The translations under genes were made by a program, and so were the position numbers. A DNA stretch of 52,900 nucleotides. It comes from DMER64 sp964554535. Lineage in GTDB: Bacteria; Bacteroidota; Bacteroidia; Bacteroidales; UBA932. Numbering within the stretch: the stretch's first letter is position 1; the number at the start of each line of letters is the position of its first letter. Positions 45,524-52,900 of this stretch are shown here, in pieces. Location of the stretch: positions 1 to 52,900 of the forward strand of contig CAZKPB010000016.1 of NCBI GenBank assembly GCA_964554535.1, read 5' to 3'. Below the pieces are notes generated by a model that saw nothing but the letters and a program-made list of their open reading frames with translations, did no database searches and was not told the origin of the DNA.

Positions 45524-45934
45524 TTACAAATTTAACAATTTTTCTACTTCTTCCACAAGAAAACCGGGAGCACGCACGGGACGCCCGGTAGCCTTGTCTA
45601 CAAATGCCAGTTCGACCGACCCGGTAGCCAACAGCACTTCATCTGCATTGAACAGACGGTAGTAAAAGATCATGCGTGAGCGGGGCACTTCCTTGAGTGA
45701 AGTTTCCAGTCGGATGGTTTCTCCATAATGTGCCGGATATATATAGTCGCAATGCACCGAATGCACGGGCATTATAATGCCTCGGCGCTCCGTTTCCACA
45801 TAAGGTACGCCGGCGGCGTCCATCATTTTTTCCCGACCGGTCTCAAAATAGCGGATGTAGTTGGAATGGTGCACCACCCCCATCTGGTCGGTTTCATAGT
45901 ATCTGACTTCTATATAAGTGTTGTGTGAATACAT
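45524..45934 (-). CDS. YbgC/FadM-type acyl-CoA thioesterase
   Basis: A 136-residue hot-dog fold thioesterase of the 4-hydroxybenzoyl-CoA thioesterase/YbgC branch. The active-site motif is VRYYETDQMGVVHHSNYIRYFE, with the catalytic Asp in TDQMG. The second half (ETSLKEVPRSRMIFYYRLFNADE and LAFVDKATGRP) is typical. It hydrolyses an acyl-CoA or acyl-ACP in the cytoplasm; substrate unknown. It lies between the PCMD lipoprotein gene (19 nt) and tatA (32 nt) in the valS operon. Confidence 0.92.
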   Translation of the reverse strand: MYSHNTYIEVRYYETDQMGVVHHSNYIRYFETGREKMMDAAGVPYVETERRGIIMPVHSVHCDYIYPAHYGETIRLETSLKEVPRSRMIFYYRLFNADEVLLATGSVELAFVDKATGRPVRAPGFLVEEVEKLLNL

Positions 45935-45953
45935 AATGCTTTTCTATTAACAT

Positions 45954-48900
45954 TTATTCCAGAACCACGGCATCGGCCGACGGGTCGTAATAAATCAGTT
46001 TAAAGTTGTCTACGGTCAGCGTGCTGCCGTGAGCTCCCTTAAAATAATAACCTTCATAGGAAGAACTCATACGTACCACCAGGTGAGTCATTTTCAGGTT
46101 CCCGCGTCCGGCGGTGGTCGTAAACAGACAGCGCTGGCGGGTCCACTGCGAGGCACCCGTGGTGTAAAACTCGGCCTGTGCAATGCGCGTGGCGTCTGCA
46201 TTTCCAAATACGTAGTTCCAGGTTCCGGAGGGCAGGTAGTGTATTTCGGTGGCAATAATGCCCATATCGGGACCGGGCCAGTTGACCGGATCGCGAAAAG
46301 CGGGAATTACGCTGTTGGTTTTGGGCTCGGTAAAGGTCCGCTGTCCGCCGGAAGTGTATTTGTAGTCCACCTCAAAGCCAATGGGATTGACATCGGCCCT
46401 GAAAGGAATTCCAAAGTTGCTCATATTAGTGGGATGAGCCACGTCATCGACAGAAATTTTGAGGGTGAAATCTCCCAGGAAAGTGGCACCGGAAGCCAGG
46501 CTGGTGACTTTGTAGACCACCAGATTCATTGTCTTGAGCCACGTGGTCATTTGTGAGGCAGACGGGCTGTTGTACCCTTCCGCACGACTTGTTCCGGACA
46601 CCTGCGTGTTGTTTCCGGTAGTCCAACCGGTCCCGTCAGCCGGATACAGGTTATAGGTTCCGTCCACAGTTCCCCAGTTTTCAAACCCGTTATTGTATAC
46701 CTGCGGGGCATAAATCAACCGGATGGTCCAGCGGGTAATGCTCTCGTCCTGAGCCATCACGTCAAAGGAATAGGGATTGTCAAAGGTAAGATCAATTCCG
46801 GCTCCCGAGGTGATCCCCTGCAGGCGTGCGTTCTCTGACACGGTAATGCGCGGGGCTATGGTCATCACGGCATCGGCCGAAGGACGCAACGACACCAGCA
46901 AGGTGATAAGGTGTTTGTCTTGCTCCAGATACTTGGTATCAAATTCAAATTCCGACCCGGCATTCCCGGTAATGAAATTGAGCACATTGGCTTCATGGCT
47001 GCGGGGAGTGGAAATGTCTTTGAGGCGCACTTGCCAACGGGTGGTGACAGTACCGCTTTCCGAGCAGACCAACAAATCATAGGTGTCTTCCAATGTGTTG
47101 AAAATCAATTGGGGAGATTTGCCAAAAAGTCCGTCCCAGCAGTATGTGGCGTTTTTGGAAACGGCGATAGTAGGAGTAAGGACAAGCGGCAGTTTGTTGG
47201 ACCAATCGGTGACGGTAAGAGTAATGGTACGGGACAGAGTGTCAACAGCGCCCCAGTTTTCCATCTTGAGGTTATGAGAAGTAGTGGTGGTGCCTTTGTA
47301 TTGTTCCACATAAAAAGCTTCTACCATGGCTTCCAGGCTTTCCTTACGTTCATCGGTGAGCGACAAGGTCCATGTCTGCTCGTCCCGGCTTTGCGCTCTG
47401 ACGGTCAAGGGAATCTTGTCCTGCGGCGTTTCAAAGGTAATGCCATGGGAATAATCCTCCACCAGAGAAGCGTCTTCAGAAAGTATCACATCAAAATCCT
47501 CGATTACCAGTGGAAAATCATATCCCGATTTCAAGACTAAGTTCAACTGCGCCTTTTCCTTGTCAATCAGGGCCTCAGGGCTTTCAAAAACCACACGTCG
47601 TTCTTGCGAATGATAAGATTTGACGGTAAAGGATTCCACTTGATGTGCCGTGCTGTACCAGGGATCCATCACCAGTTTCCAGATCCGTTGCGCACCGTTC
47701 TGAGCCGTAACGGTAAATTCGTATGCCGTATTATGAGACAAAAAGGTCAATGTTGGGGGAAGGTCCATCTGCGCCCCTTCCGACAGCGAGGCCTCGTAGC
47801 GGGTCACTTCTATGGGAAAAGACATACCGCTTTCCAGGGGAACGGATACGGTGGACGTGAGGGTATCTATGACGGCCGCCGCCAACTTCACTTCCCCGCC
47901 GGTACCGCTATAGGCTTCCGGAACAAAAGAAAGCACCAGATTGTGGGGGCTGAGCCAGCGTTCCCAGGACAGAGTCCATTTACGGGCCACCGCATCAATG
48001 TTGTCCAATACGTAGAAGGTTTTGCTGTCTTGCCAGCCATTGATATCAAAACGGGCCCCCGAGGGCAACCCGATGGCTTGCGCATAGGGGTCCAGGGCGT
48101 AGGCGAACGAAGCCTGCCACGGAAATGGCACGGTCGATTCCAACTGATAGGTGAGGGTTCCGGTTTCATCATTGGTATACAGGTGACGCACAATCACTTG
48201 ATTATCCGGAAAATCCATCAGATACGGGCCGTACAGCGCCATCCGCTCCCAGGCGTCTACTCCGACCTGCGACGGGGCATCCACCACATTTGCTTTTGTA
48301 AGGCACAGCGTCCAGGTTTTGGTTTTGCCGCTTGAGGCCACCACGTTCACGGTCACTCGCTGCCCGTAGTTGTCAAACCGTATGGGGACACCCGGTGTGT
48401 AACCTTCCAATGCGGCTCCTTCACTGCATTTCATATCCAGGTCAAGCAGCACGGGAAACGACAAGTCGGAAGCCACACCGTAAAAATCCACGCGGGATTC
48501 CATTTTATTGACCTTGGGTTGCGGGGCCAGCATAAACTCCGCGGGAGTAAAGGAACGCAGGATACAGGACGTAATATCCGCCTCTTCACTACGAGGTGCC
48601 ACTTCTATGGATACGGAATAAGTATGCACCACCCCGCTGACGGCAATCAGGTGAATCTTGCGGATGCTTTGCGGGGTCTCAAAAATCAGGGACGTTTCAC
48701 TGTCAAAACCCAATATTTTGTCAATTATCTGTTGCGGAACCACATCCAATGTAACGGTCAACGGAAAAAGGTATTTTCCAAAATCCAAAGGCAGGACAAT
48801 ACGGTCCTCTTTCACCACAGGCGTGGTAAATACGGCTTGCGAGGGAAGTACGCCGGTAACGGAAACCTTTGAGACGGAAGCATTGTCATCCATCTCTTTG

Positions 48901-48989
48901 ACTTCCTCGCAGGAAAAAGTCAAAATAGCGAAAAGCGCTACAACCAATACCGGACCCAAGACCCGGCGCAATGCCCTTGACCGTATCAT
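45954..48989 (-). CDS. Large repetitive surface lipoprotein with PCMD domain
   Basis: A 1011-residue lipoprotein. The lipobox is FAILTFSC (Cys27), and the following acidic residues (CEEVKEMDD) resemble the Bacteroidota surface-export signal. From about 30 to 760 it is built of about seven repeated beta-sandwich-like modules, each ending in a strand of the type 'V.A..G....W.L.L': SSGKTKTWTLCLTKA, QNGAQRIWKLVMDPW, QSRDEQTWTLSLTDE, ESGTVTTRWQVRLKD, QDESITRWTIRLIYA. Residues about 770-1011 form a PCMD (putative carbohydrate metabolism) domain beginning NGFENWGTVDGTYNLYPADG. A glycan-binding role is inferred. Its start overlaps the valS stop by 4 nt (ATGA). Confidence 0.85.
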   Translation of the reverse strand: MIRSRALRRVLGPVLVVALFAILTFSCEEVKEMDDNASVSKVSVTGVLPSQAVFTTPVVKEDRIVLPLDFGKYLFPLTVTLDVVPQQIIDKILGFDSETSLIFETPQSIRKIHLIAVSGVVHTYSVSIEVAPRSEEADITSCILRSFTPAEFMLAPQPKVNKMESRVDFYGVASDLSFPVLLDLDMKCSEGAALEGYTPGVPIRFDNYGQRVTVNVVASSGKTKTWTLCLTKANVVDAPSQVGVDAWERMALYGPYLMDFPDNQVIVRHLYTNDETGTLTYQLESTVPFPWQASFAYALDPYAQAIGLPSGARFDINGWQDSKTFYVLDNIDAVARKWTLSWERWLSPHNLVLSFVPEAYSGTGGEVKLAAAVIDTLTSTVSVPLESGMSFPIEVTRYEASLSEGAQMDLPPTLTFLSHNTAYEFTVTAQNGAQRIWKLVMDPWYSTAHQVESFTVKSYHSQERRVVFESPEALIDKEKAQLNLVLKSGYDFPLVIEDFDVILSEDASLVEDYSHGITFETPQDKIPLTVRAQSRDEQTWTLSLTDERKESLEAMVEAFYVEQYKGTTTTSHNLKMENWGAVDTLSRTITLTVTDWSNKLPLVLTPTIAVSKNATYCWDGLFGKSPQLIFNTLEDTYDLLVCSESGTVTTRWQVRLKDISTPRSHEANVLNFITGNAGSEFEFDTKYLEQDKHLITLLVSLRPSADAVMTIAPRITVSENARLQGITSGAGIDLTFDNPYSFDVMAQDESITRWTIRLIYAPQVYNNGFENWGTVDGTYNLYPADGTGWTTGNNTQVSGTSRAEGYNSPSASQMTTWLKTMNLVVYKVTSLASGATFLGDFTLKISVDDVAHPTNMSNFGIPFRADVNPIGFEVDYKYTSGGQRTFTEPKTNSVIPAFRDPVNWPGPDMGIIATEIHYLPSGTWNYVFGNADATRIAQAEFYTTGASQWTRQRCLFTTTAGRGNLKMTHLVVRMSSSYEGYYFKGAHGSTLTVDNFKLIYYDPSADAVVLE

Positions 48990-51640
48990 TTGAGCCCTTC
49001 TATCTGTTGTAACAGGGCCTCAATCTTAGCCTGAGCGTCGGAAAGCTTCTTGCGTTCCACCGCCACTACTTGTTCGGGAGCACGTTCCACAAAACTGGCA
49101 TTGCCCAGTTTGCGGGTTACTCCGTCCAGGAATTTGCGGTAGTAGACCAGGTCTTCATTCAATTTTTTCAGTTCCTCGTCTTTGTCCAGCAAGTTGCCAA
49201 TGGGAATATAAAATTCGGTGGTACCCGTCATAAAGGTATACACGGCTCCCTGCGGCGCGGTTTCCACGGCTTCTATCTTGTCCAATCCGGCCAGACGGCG
49301 GGCGGGTCCGTAGAGCGTGGTATCAAAAAAGCCCTTGACATACAAGTCCAGCGGCACCTTCATGGCAATCTGTTTGCTTTGGCGCAAATTGCGTACGGAA
49401 GCCACCACTTCTTTTAACTGTTCAAAGTGTTCCAGGGTGTCCTGACAATACGGCCGAGCTTGAGGCAACAGGGAAACCATAAGGCTTTCCCCGTCTTCAC
49501 GGTCCTTGAGGTTTTGCCACAATTCTTCCGATATGAAAGGCATAAAGGGATGCAACAAGTGCAACAGGTTGTCAAACAATTGCAGCGTGGCATCGTAGGT
49601 AACCGCGTCAATGTGTTTGGTCCCGTCGGTCGCCACCGAAGGTTTGATAAGTTCCAGATACCAGCCGCAGAAATCGTCCCAGAAGCGTTTGTACAGCATC
49701 ATCAGAGCGTCTGACAGGCGAAACTTTTCAAACAAGTCATCCGTTTGGGCTATGGTCTGGTTCACTGATTGGGTAAACCAGTTGACGGCCGCCGCCTCGG
49801 TTTGAGACTGTTCCACCCGGCTGTCACGCTGCCAGGAGCGTACCAGACGGTAAGCATTCCAGATTTTGTTGCAGAAATTGCGTCCCTGTTCAACCTGGGA
49901 TTCGTCAAAAAGAATGTCGTTTCCGGCCGCCGTGCACAACAACATTCCCATACGTACCCCGTCGGCCCCGTATTTGTCCATCAGGGCAATGGGGTCGGGG
50001 CTGTTGCCCAGCGACTTGGACATTTTACGGCCCAGTTTGTCGCGCACCGTACCGGTAAAGTATACGTTAGAGAAAGGCTTCTTTCCGCAGAAGAGGTCCC
50101 CCGCCATCACCATACGCGCCACCCAGAAGAACAGAATGTCGGGAGCGGTGACCAGGTCGTCCGTGGGGTAATAATAGGCCAGATCCTCATTGGGTTCTTT
50201 GTCGGGAGCTCCCGGTTTTTCCGGGTCAAATACAGAAATGGGCCACAACCACGAACTGAACCAGGTATCCATCACGTCGGGATCCTGTACCAGCTGGTCC
50301 GCGGTAACGGAAGCATCCAGCTTTTGTGCCAGTTCCAGTGCTTTGACGGCATCCTGAGCCACTACAAAGCGGCCGTCGGGAAGGTAAAAGGCCGGAATCT
50401 GCTGGCCCCACCACAATTGACGCGATATGCACCAGTCCCTGGCGGTATCCATCCAGTGACGGTAGGTATTTTTGTATTTGTCGGGAATCAGCTGTACCTC
50501 TCCGTTTTCCACGTAATGCAGGGCTCGTTTGGCCAGTACGTCTAAACGTACAAACCATTGCATGGACAAACGCGGTTCAATGACGGCGTTGGTACGTTCC
50601 GAGAAACCCACCTGAGTGGTATAAGGTTCTTCTTTTTCAAGACAGTCCGCTTGTGAAAGCAGGGAAACGATTTTTTCGCGGGCGGCAAAGCGGTCCTCGC
50701 CCACCAATATCTGAGCCTTGGCGTTCAATTTGCCGTCGGCATCAATGATGTCAATAACCGGCAGGTTGTGACGCAATCCTATTTCATAGTCGTTGATATC
50801 GTGGGCGGGAGTGATCTTTAGGCAACCCGTACCAAAGTCCATAGTGACATAAGAATCGGCAATTACGGGAATTTCCTTGTCAATCAAAGGGATAAGCACT
50901 TTTTTGCCAACCAGTGAGGTATAGCGTTCGTCGGCCGGATTCACGCACACGGCCACATCGGCCATAATGGTTTCCGGACGGGTGGTGGCTACGCGCACAA
51001 AGTCCTTGGAACGTTTGCCGTTTTCACTGAAATAGTATTTGAGATAATACAGCTTTTCATGAACCTCGCGGTGAATCACTTCCTCGTCACTGACCGCCGT
51101 CTTGCCGGCAGGATCCCAGTTTACCATACGCACACCCCTGTATATAAGGTCGTTGTTATACAAGTAAACAAAAGTGCGAATAACGGCTTCACTCATCTTG
51201 GGATTCATGGTGAAGTTGGTGCGTTCCCAGTCGCAAGAAGCCCCCAGTTTGCGCAATTGCTGCAAAATGATGCCGCCGTGTTTTTCTTTCCAGGCCCAGG
51301 CATGTTCCAAAAATTGCTCCCGGGTCAAGTCTTTTTTGTCAATACCCTCGGCCTTTAATTTGGCAACCACCTTGGCCTCGGTGGCAATGGAAGCGTGGTC
51401 CGTTCCGGGTACCCAGCAGGCATTCTTCCCCTGCATACGCGCCCGCCGCACCAGCACGTCCTGAATGGTATTGTTGAGCATATGTCCCATATGCAGCACT
51501 CCCGTCACATTGGGAGGCGGAATCACCATACTGTACTTGGGTCTGTGGTCCGGAACGGAATGAAAAAGATTATGCTGTATCCAGTAACTGTACCATTTGT
51601 CCTCTGTAGTGGCTGGATTGTAAATTGCGGGTAGTTCCAT
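48986..51640 (-). CDS. valS: Valyl-tRNA synthetase
   Basis: An 884-residue class Ia aminoacyl-tRNA synthetase charging tRNA(Val). Visible features are the HIGH-type motif VLHMGHMLNNTIQD near residue 50, the CP1 editing domain (about 170-360, WVPGTDHASIATE before it, TTRPETIMADVAV inside), KMSKS in GRKMSKSLGNSPDP near 540, the anticodon-binding helical domain, and a C-terminal coiled coil (about 815-884). Full length. First gene of a nine-gene minus-strand operon. Preceded by the best promoter in the window. Confidence 0.98.
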   Translation of the reverse strand: MELPAIYNPATTEDKWYSYWIQHNLFHSVPDHRPKYSMVIPPPNVTGVLHMGHMLNNTIQDVLVRRARMQGKNACWVPGTDHASIATEAKVVAKLKAEGIDKKDLTREQFLEHAWAWKEKHGGIILQQLRKLGASCDWERTNFTMNPKMSEAVIRTFVYLYNNDLIYRGVRMVNWDPAGKTAVSDEEVIHREVHEKLYYLKYYFSENGKRSKDFVRVATTRPETIMADVAVCVNPADERYTSLVGKKVLIPLIDKEIPVIADSYVTMDFGTGCLKITPAHDINDYEIGLRHNLPVIDIIDADGKLNAKAQILVGEDRFAAREKIVSLLSQADCLEKEEPYTTQVGFSERTNAVIEPRLSMQWFVRLDVLAKRALHYVENGEVQLIPDKYKNTYRHWMDTARDWCISRQLWWGQQIPAFYLPDGRFVVAQDAVKALELAQKLDASVTADQLVQDPDVMDTWFSSWLWPISVFDPEKPGAPDKEPNEDLAYYYPTDDLVTAPDILFFWVARMVMAGDLFCGKKPFSNVYFTGTVRDKLGRKMSKSLGNSPDPIALMDKYGADGVRMGMLLCTAAGNDILFDESQVEQGRNFCNKIWNAYRLVRSWQRDSRVEQSQTEAAAVNWFTQSVNQTIAQTDDLFEKFRLSDALMMLYKRFWDDFCGWYLELIKPSVATDGTKHIDAVTYDATLQLFDNLLHLLHPFMPFISEELWQNLKDREDGESLMVSLLPQARPYCQDTLEHFEQLKEVVASVRNLRQSKQIAMKVPLDLYVKGFFDTTLYGPARRLAGLDKIEAVETAPQGAVYTFMTGTTEFYIPIGNLLDKDEELKKLNEDLVYYRKFLDGVTRKLGNASFVERAPEQVVAVERKKLSDAQAKIEALLQQIEGLK

Positions 51641-51663
51641 AGAAATGCTTTTGTTTTAACTTG

Positions 51664-51696
51664 CAAATATAGAAAAATATTGGCTAGCCCAGCAAC
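51664..51696 (-). promoter_or_regulatory. Promoter of the valS operon
   Basis: Minus strand: GTTG at 51693-51696, a 21-nt spacer, and TATATTTG at 51664-51671. This fits the Bacteroidota -33/-7 layout (TTTG, 19-21 nt, TAnnTTTG) with one mismatch in -33. The -7 ends 23 nt before the valS start. Confidence 0.65.
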
Positions 51697-51832
51697 AGCC
51701 GGATTACCGTTGCGGCATCCGGTACCCGTTGCCAAATAGATGCTTCCTCTGCCTGTTCCGGAGATTTCACTAATACAAGTTCTTATGCCTGCGCTTATAC
51801 GCGTAAAGCATGATGACAAAAAAGCGTTTACA

Positions 51833-51934
51833 GGGTCCGGCCGTCTCGCGGGTAGAGCCGCCGCCTGCGGTGATAAGTGACTCCGGCTCCCCAGGAGGGT
51901 CGGCCACTTATTTCCCAGCGAGGACGGCGGGGGT
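51833..51934. repeat. GC-rich palindromic repeat, copy 1
   Basis: Begins GGGTCCGGCCGTCTC and ends CAGCGAGGACGGCGGGG, with ATAAGTGA on the left and CCACTTATTTCCC on the right as imperfect stem halves. It aligns with 52710-52791 over both ends but carries about 16-20 extra bases in the left arm. The inverted halves form a long imperfect stem. Confidence 0.8.
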
Positions 51935-52128
51935 TTAACCCAAAACATCTTCCAGGAAATTTGGACTATTAACAATGACTGTTGACGTTAATCGCGATTT
52001 TCGTAGATAGTTGAAATTGCCAAAAATGCATAAACGCTGACATAAAAACACTTAGCTATTTTCTGAAAAAGTTGAAAAGCGGATAGTTTACGCAAAACGG
52101 GGCTAAACGTATACAGTCGGCTACTTCT

Positions 52129-52155
52129 TGTACTGACCCTCCAAAAGTGGGACAT
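52129..52155 (+). mobile_element. Possible solitary IS3-family terminal repeat
   Basis: TGTACTGACCCTCCAAAAGT, then GGGACAT, resembles terminal inverted repeats of IS3-family elements (TG...CTGACCCC-AAAAGTTGGACA type, recalled from general knowledge). No transposase is encoded nearby and no matching opposite end was seen, so at most it is a remnant. Confidence 0.35.
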
Positions 52156-52235
52156 ATAAGTCAATGTGAGAGTCTACAGAGTTGAAATATAAAGGATGAA
52201 TGATAGGGACTTTGCTTATGGGCCTTCTTTTAGAC

Positions 52236-52331
52236 GAAATAAATATAGGAGTCAACCTCTGAACGGAATAAAAACAGCAGTCAACTATTAACCGGAATAA
52301 CATAACCCGAGTCAACCTTTTTCAGGAATAA
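52236..52331 (+). repeat. Degenerate 29-31-bp tandem repeat
   Basis: GGAATAA (GAAATAA in the first unit) recurs at 52236, 52265, 52294 and 52325. GTCAAC recurs at 52251, 52280 and 52311, with constant order and spacing of 29, 29 and 31 bp. The sequence between is variable. The minus-strand reading of each GTCAAC is GTTGAC, similar to a -35 TTGAC box. Confidence 0.75.
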
Positions 52332-52401
52332 ACCTATTAAGATTTATTAGAAGACAAGTAAATTCGCGAGAGAACAGGATGTATTATGCGCTGTGACGTT
52401 G

Positions 52402-52489
52402 ACCTTGAGCAAAAACACAGGTTTTTTGTGCAAGGTCGGGGTCTTGAGAGGGTCACCTTGCCAAAATACCCGGCACTTTTTGGCAAGGT
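52402..52489. repeat. Two-hairpin module, copy 1
   Basis: Two 35-nt ACCTTG...CAAGGT hairpins (52402-52436 imperfect; 52455-52489 with a perfect 12-bp stem) separated by 18 nt. The complete 88-bp unit has the same length as 52571-52658 and aligns with it without gaps. Confidence 0.85.
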
Positions 52490-52570
52490 CTGTTTACAAA
52501 CTTCCAGGCATATTTCGCAAACAACTATAATATAGATAATTACGTAAATGTACGGTTTTACGGAAGAAGT

Positions 52571-52658
52571 ACCTTGCTAAAAAATGCAGGGTTTTTCAGC
52601 AAGGTCAGTACCTTTTGAGGGGGACCTTGCCCAAAAACCCTATGTTTTCCGGATAGGT
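52571..52658. repeat. Two-hairpin module, copy 2
   Basis: Hairpins at 52571-52605 (8-bp perfect lower stem plus an A/T upper stem) and 52624-52658 (degenerate) with an 18-nt spacer. Same layout and length as 52402-52489, 169 bp downstream. The first hairpin is nearly the same as the paaK-ACT terminator core at 17415-17449. Confidence 0.8.
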
Positions 52659-52709
52659 ACCTTCTTTTGTCCTTTTTTACATATAAACGGAGATAGGAGT
52701 TCATACTAT

Positions 52710-52791
52710 GGGTCCGGCCGTCTCCCGCCGGGAATAAGTGGCCCGGGCTCCGGAGTGCCCGCCACTTATTTCCCGGCGAGGACGGCGGGGA
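52710..52791. repeat. GC-rich palindromic repeat, copy 2
   Basis: Begins GGGTCCGGCCGTCTCCCG. The left arm (CCGTCTCCCGCCGGGAATAA then GTGGC) is nearly the exact reverse complement of the right arm (GCCAC then TTATTTCCCGGCGAGGACGG), giving a stem of about 24 bp around a GC-rich loop. Copy 1 lies 877 bp upstream in the same orientation. Confidence 0.85.
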
Positions 52792-52900
52792 TTATATCCT
52801 TTGGACGTTCGCAGTGAATTTGTTACACATCACACCCGGGAAACGGACAAAAAACACTTTTTTGCAGCTACGGATCTGTCGCTTGAAAGGGTTGAATCGG

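Larger units (their letters stand above)
51641..52900. other. Gene-free, repeat-rich region
   Basis: About 1.26 kb without a convincing gene. Open frames present (for example 51523-51975 minus, 52121-52315 minus, 52584-52817 plus) run through repeats and lack protein signatures. The region holds the valS promoter, two copies of a GC-rich palindrome, an IS3-like end, a short 29-31-bp tandem repeat, and a duplicated two-hairpin module. The stretch 51960-52700 looks AT-richer than the genes. Confidence 0.7.

Noticed and set aside
52121..52315. 64-codon minus-strand open frame as a transposase fragment
   Set aside because: It crosses the tandem repeat and the IS3-like end; no integrase motif could be recognised.
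52236..52658. Possible CRISPR array
   Set aside because: Repeats are too few and degenerate, hairpin units are spaced irregularly (53, 116, 53 bp), and no cas genes are present in the window.

Overview
This window looks like a chromosomal segment from a Bacteroidota genome, most likely of order Bacteroidales. The family cannot be fixed from sequence alone. Three things support this. Many genes are preceded by the Bacteroidota -7 promoter motif TAnnTTTG with little Shine-Dalgarno signal. The gene families are typical of the group: a TamA-like outer membrane lipoprotein, a PCMD-domain lipoprotein, DUF3857 proteins, a NagB-like/PIG-L fusion, a PaaK+ACT pair, and an aminosugar kinase/RapZ-C fusion. 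Many exported proteins carry signal peptides or lipoboxes. No rRNA, tRNA, CRISPR array, prophage or intact insertion sequence was seen.

Layout. 0.2-2.0 kb (+): a DUF2461 protein and a Gfo/Idh/MocA oxidoreductase. 5.4-2.0 kb (-): an operon of an AmgK-like kinase fused to a RapZ C-terminal domain, a MurU-like nucleotidyltransferase and a MalY-type PLP enzyme, probably cell-wall sugar salvage. 5.4-11.9 kb (+): a HerA/YjgR ATPase behind a repeat-containing leader, a broken DUF418 membrane protein, and two DUF3857 proteins, one with a transglutaminase triad and one apparently without. 14.5-12.0 kb (-): two exported hydrolases. 14.5-17.4 kb (+): a phosphodiester glycosidase, then PaaK with an ACT-domain partner. 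17.5-20.9 kb: two small unknown proteins, a solute-binding lipoprotein, TrmO and a MATE exporter. 21-26.8 kb (+): two large MacB/FtsX-like permeases, the second frameshifted, on either side of a WYL regulator. Each permease is preceded by the same 17-bp palindrome. 26.9-34.2 kb (+): an exported C1 peptidase, a 5'-nucleotidase lipoprotein, then CyuA, KdsA and a NagB-like/PIG-L fusion. 34.2-38.8 kb: a TamA-like Omp85 lipoprotein (-), a fold-III PLP decarboxylase (+) and a TrmH-family RNA methyltransferase (+). 51.6-38.8 kb (-): a nine-gene, tightly packed run headed by valS (PCMD lipoprotein, thioesterase, TatA, TatC, WG-repeat protein, ABC-F protein, RlmB, flippase). 51.65-52.9 kb: a gene-free, repeat-rich region.

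The most unusual signals are these: the shared palindrome around the WYL/permease cluster, a likely self-contained regulon; a family of exactly 35-nt ACCTTGC...GCAAGGT hairpins, clustered as a duplicated 88-bp module at the right end, with another copy acting as a terminator at 17.4 kb; a pair of GC-rich long-stem palindromes 877 bp apart; a leader repeat shared by two unrelated genes 32.5 kb apart; and two enzyme-like domains that appear to have lost catalytic residues (the NagB-like domain and the second DUF3857 protein). Amino-sugar metabolism recurs: an aminosugar kinase joined to a presumed GlcN6P-sensing domain at one locus, and a NagB-like domain joined to an N-deacetylase at another.
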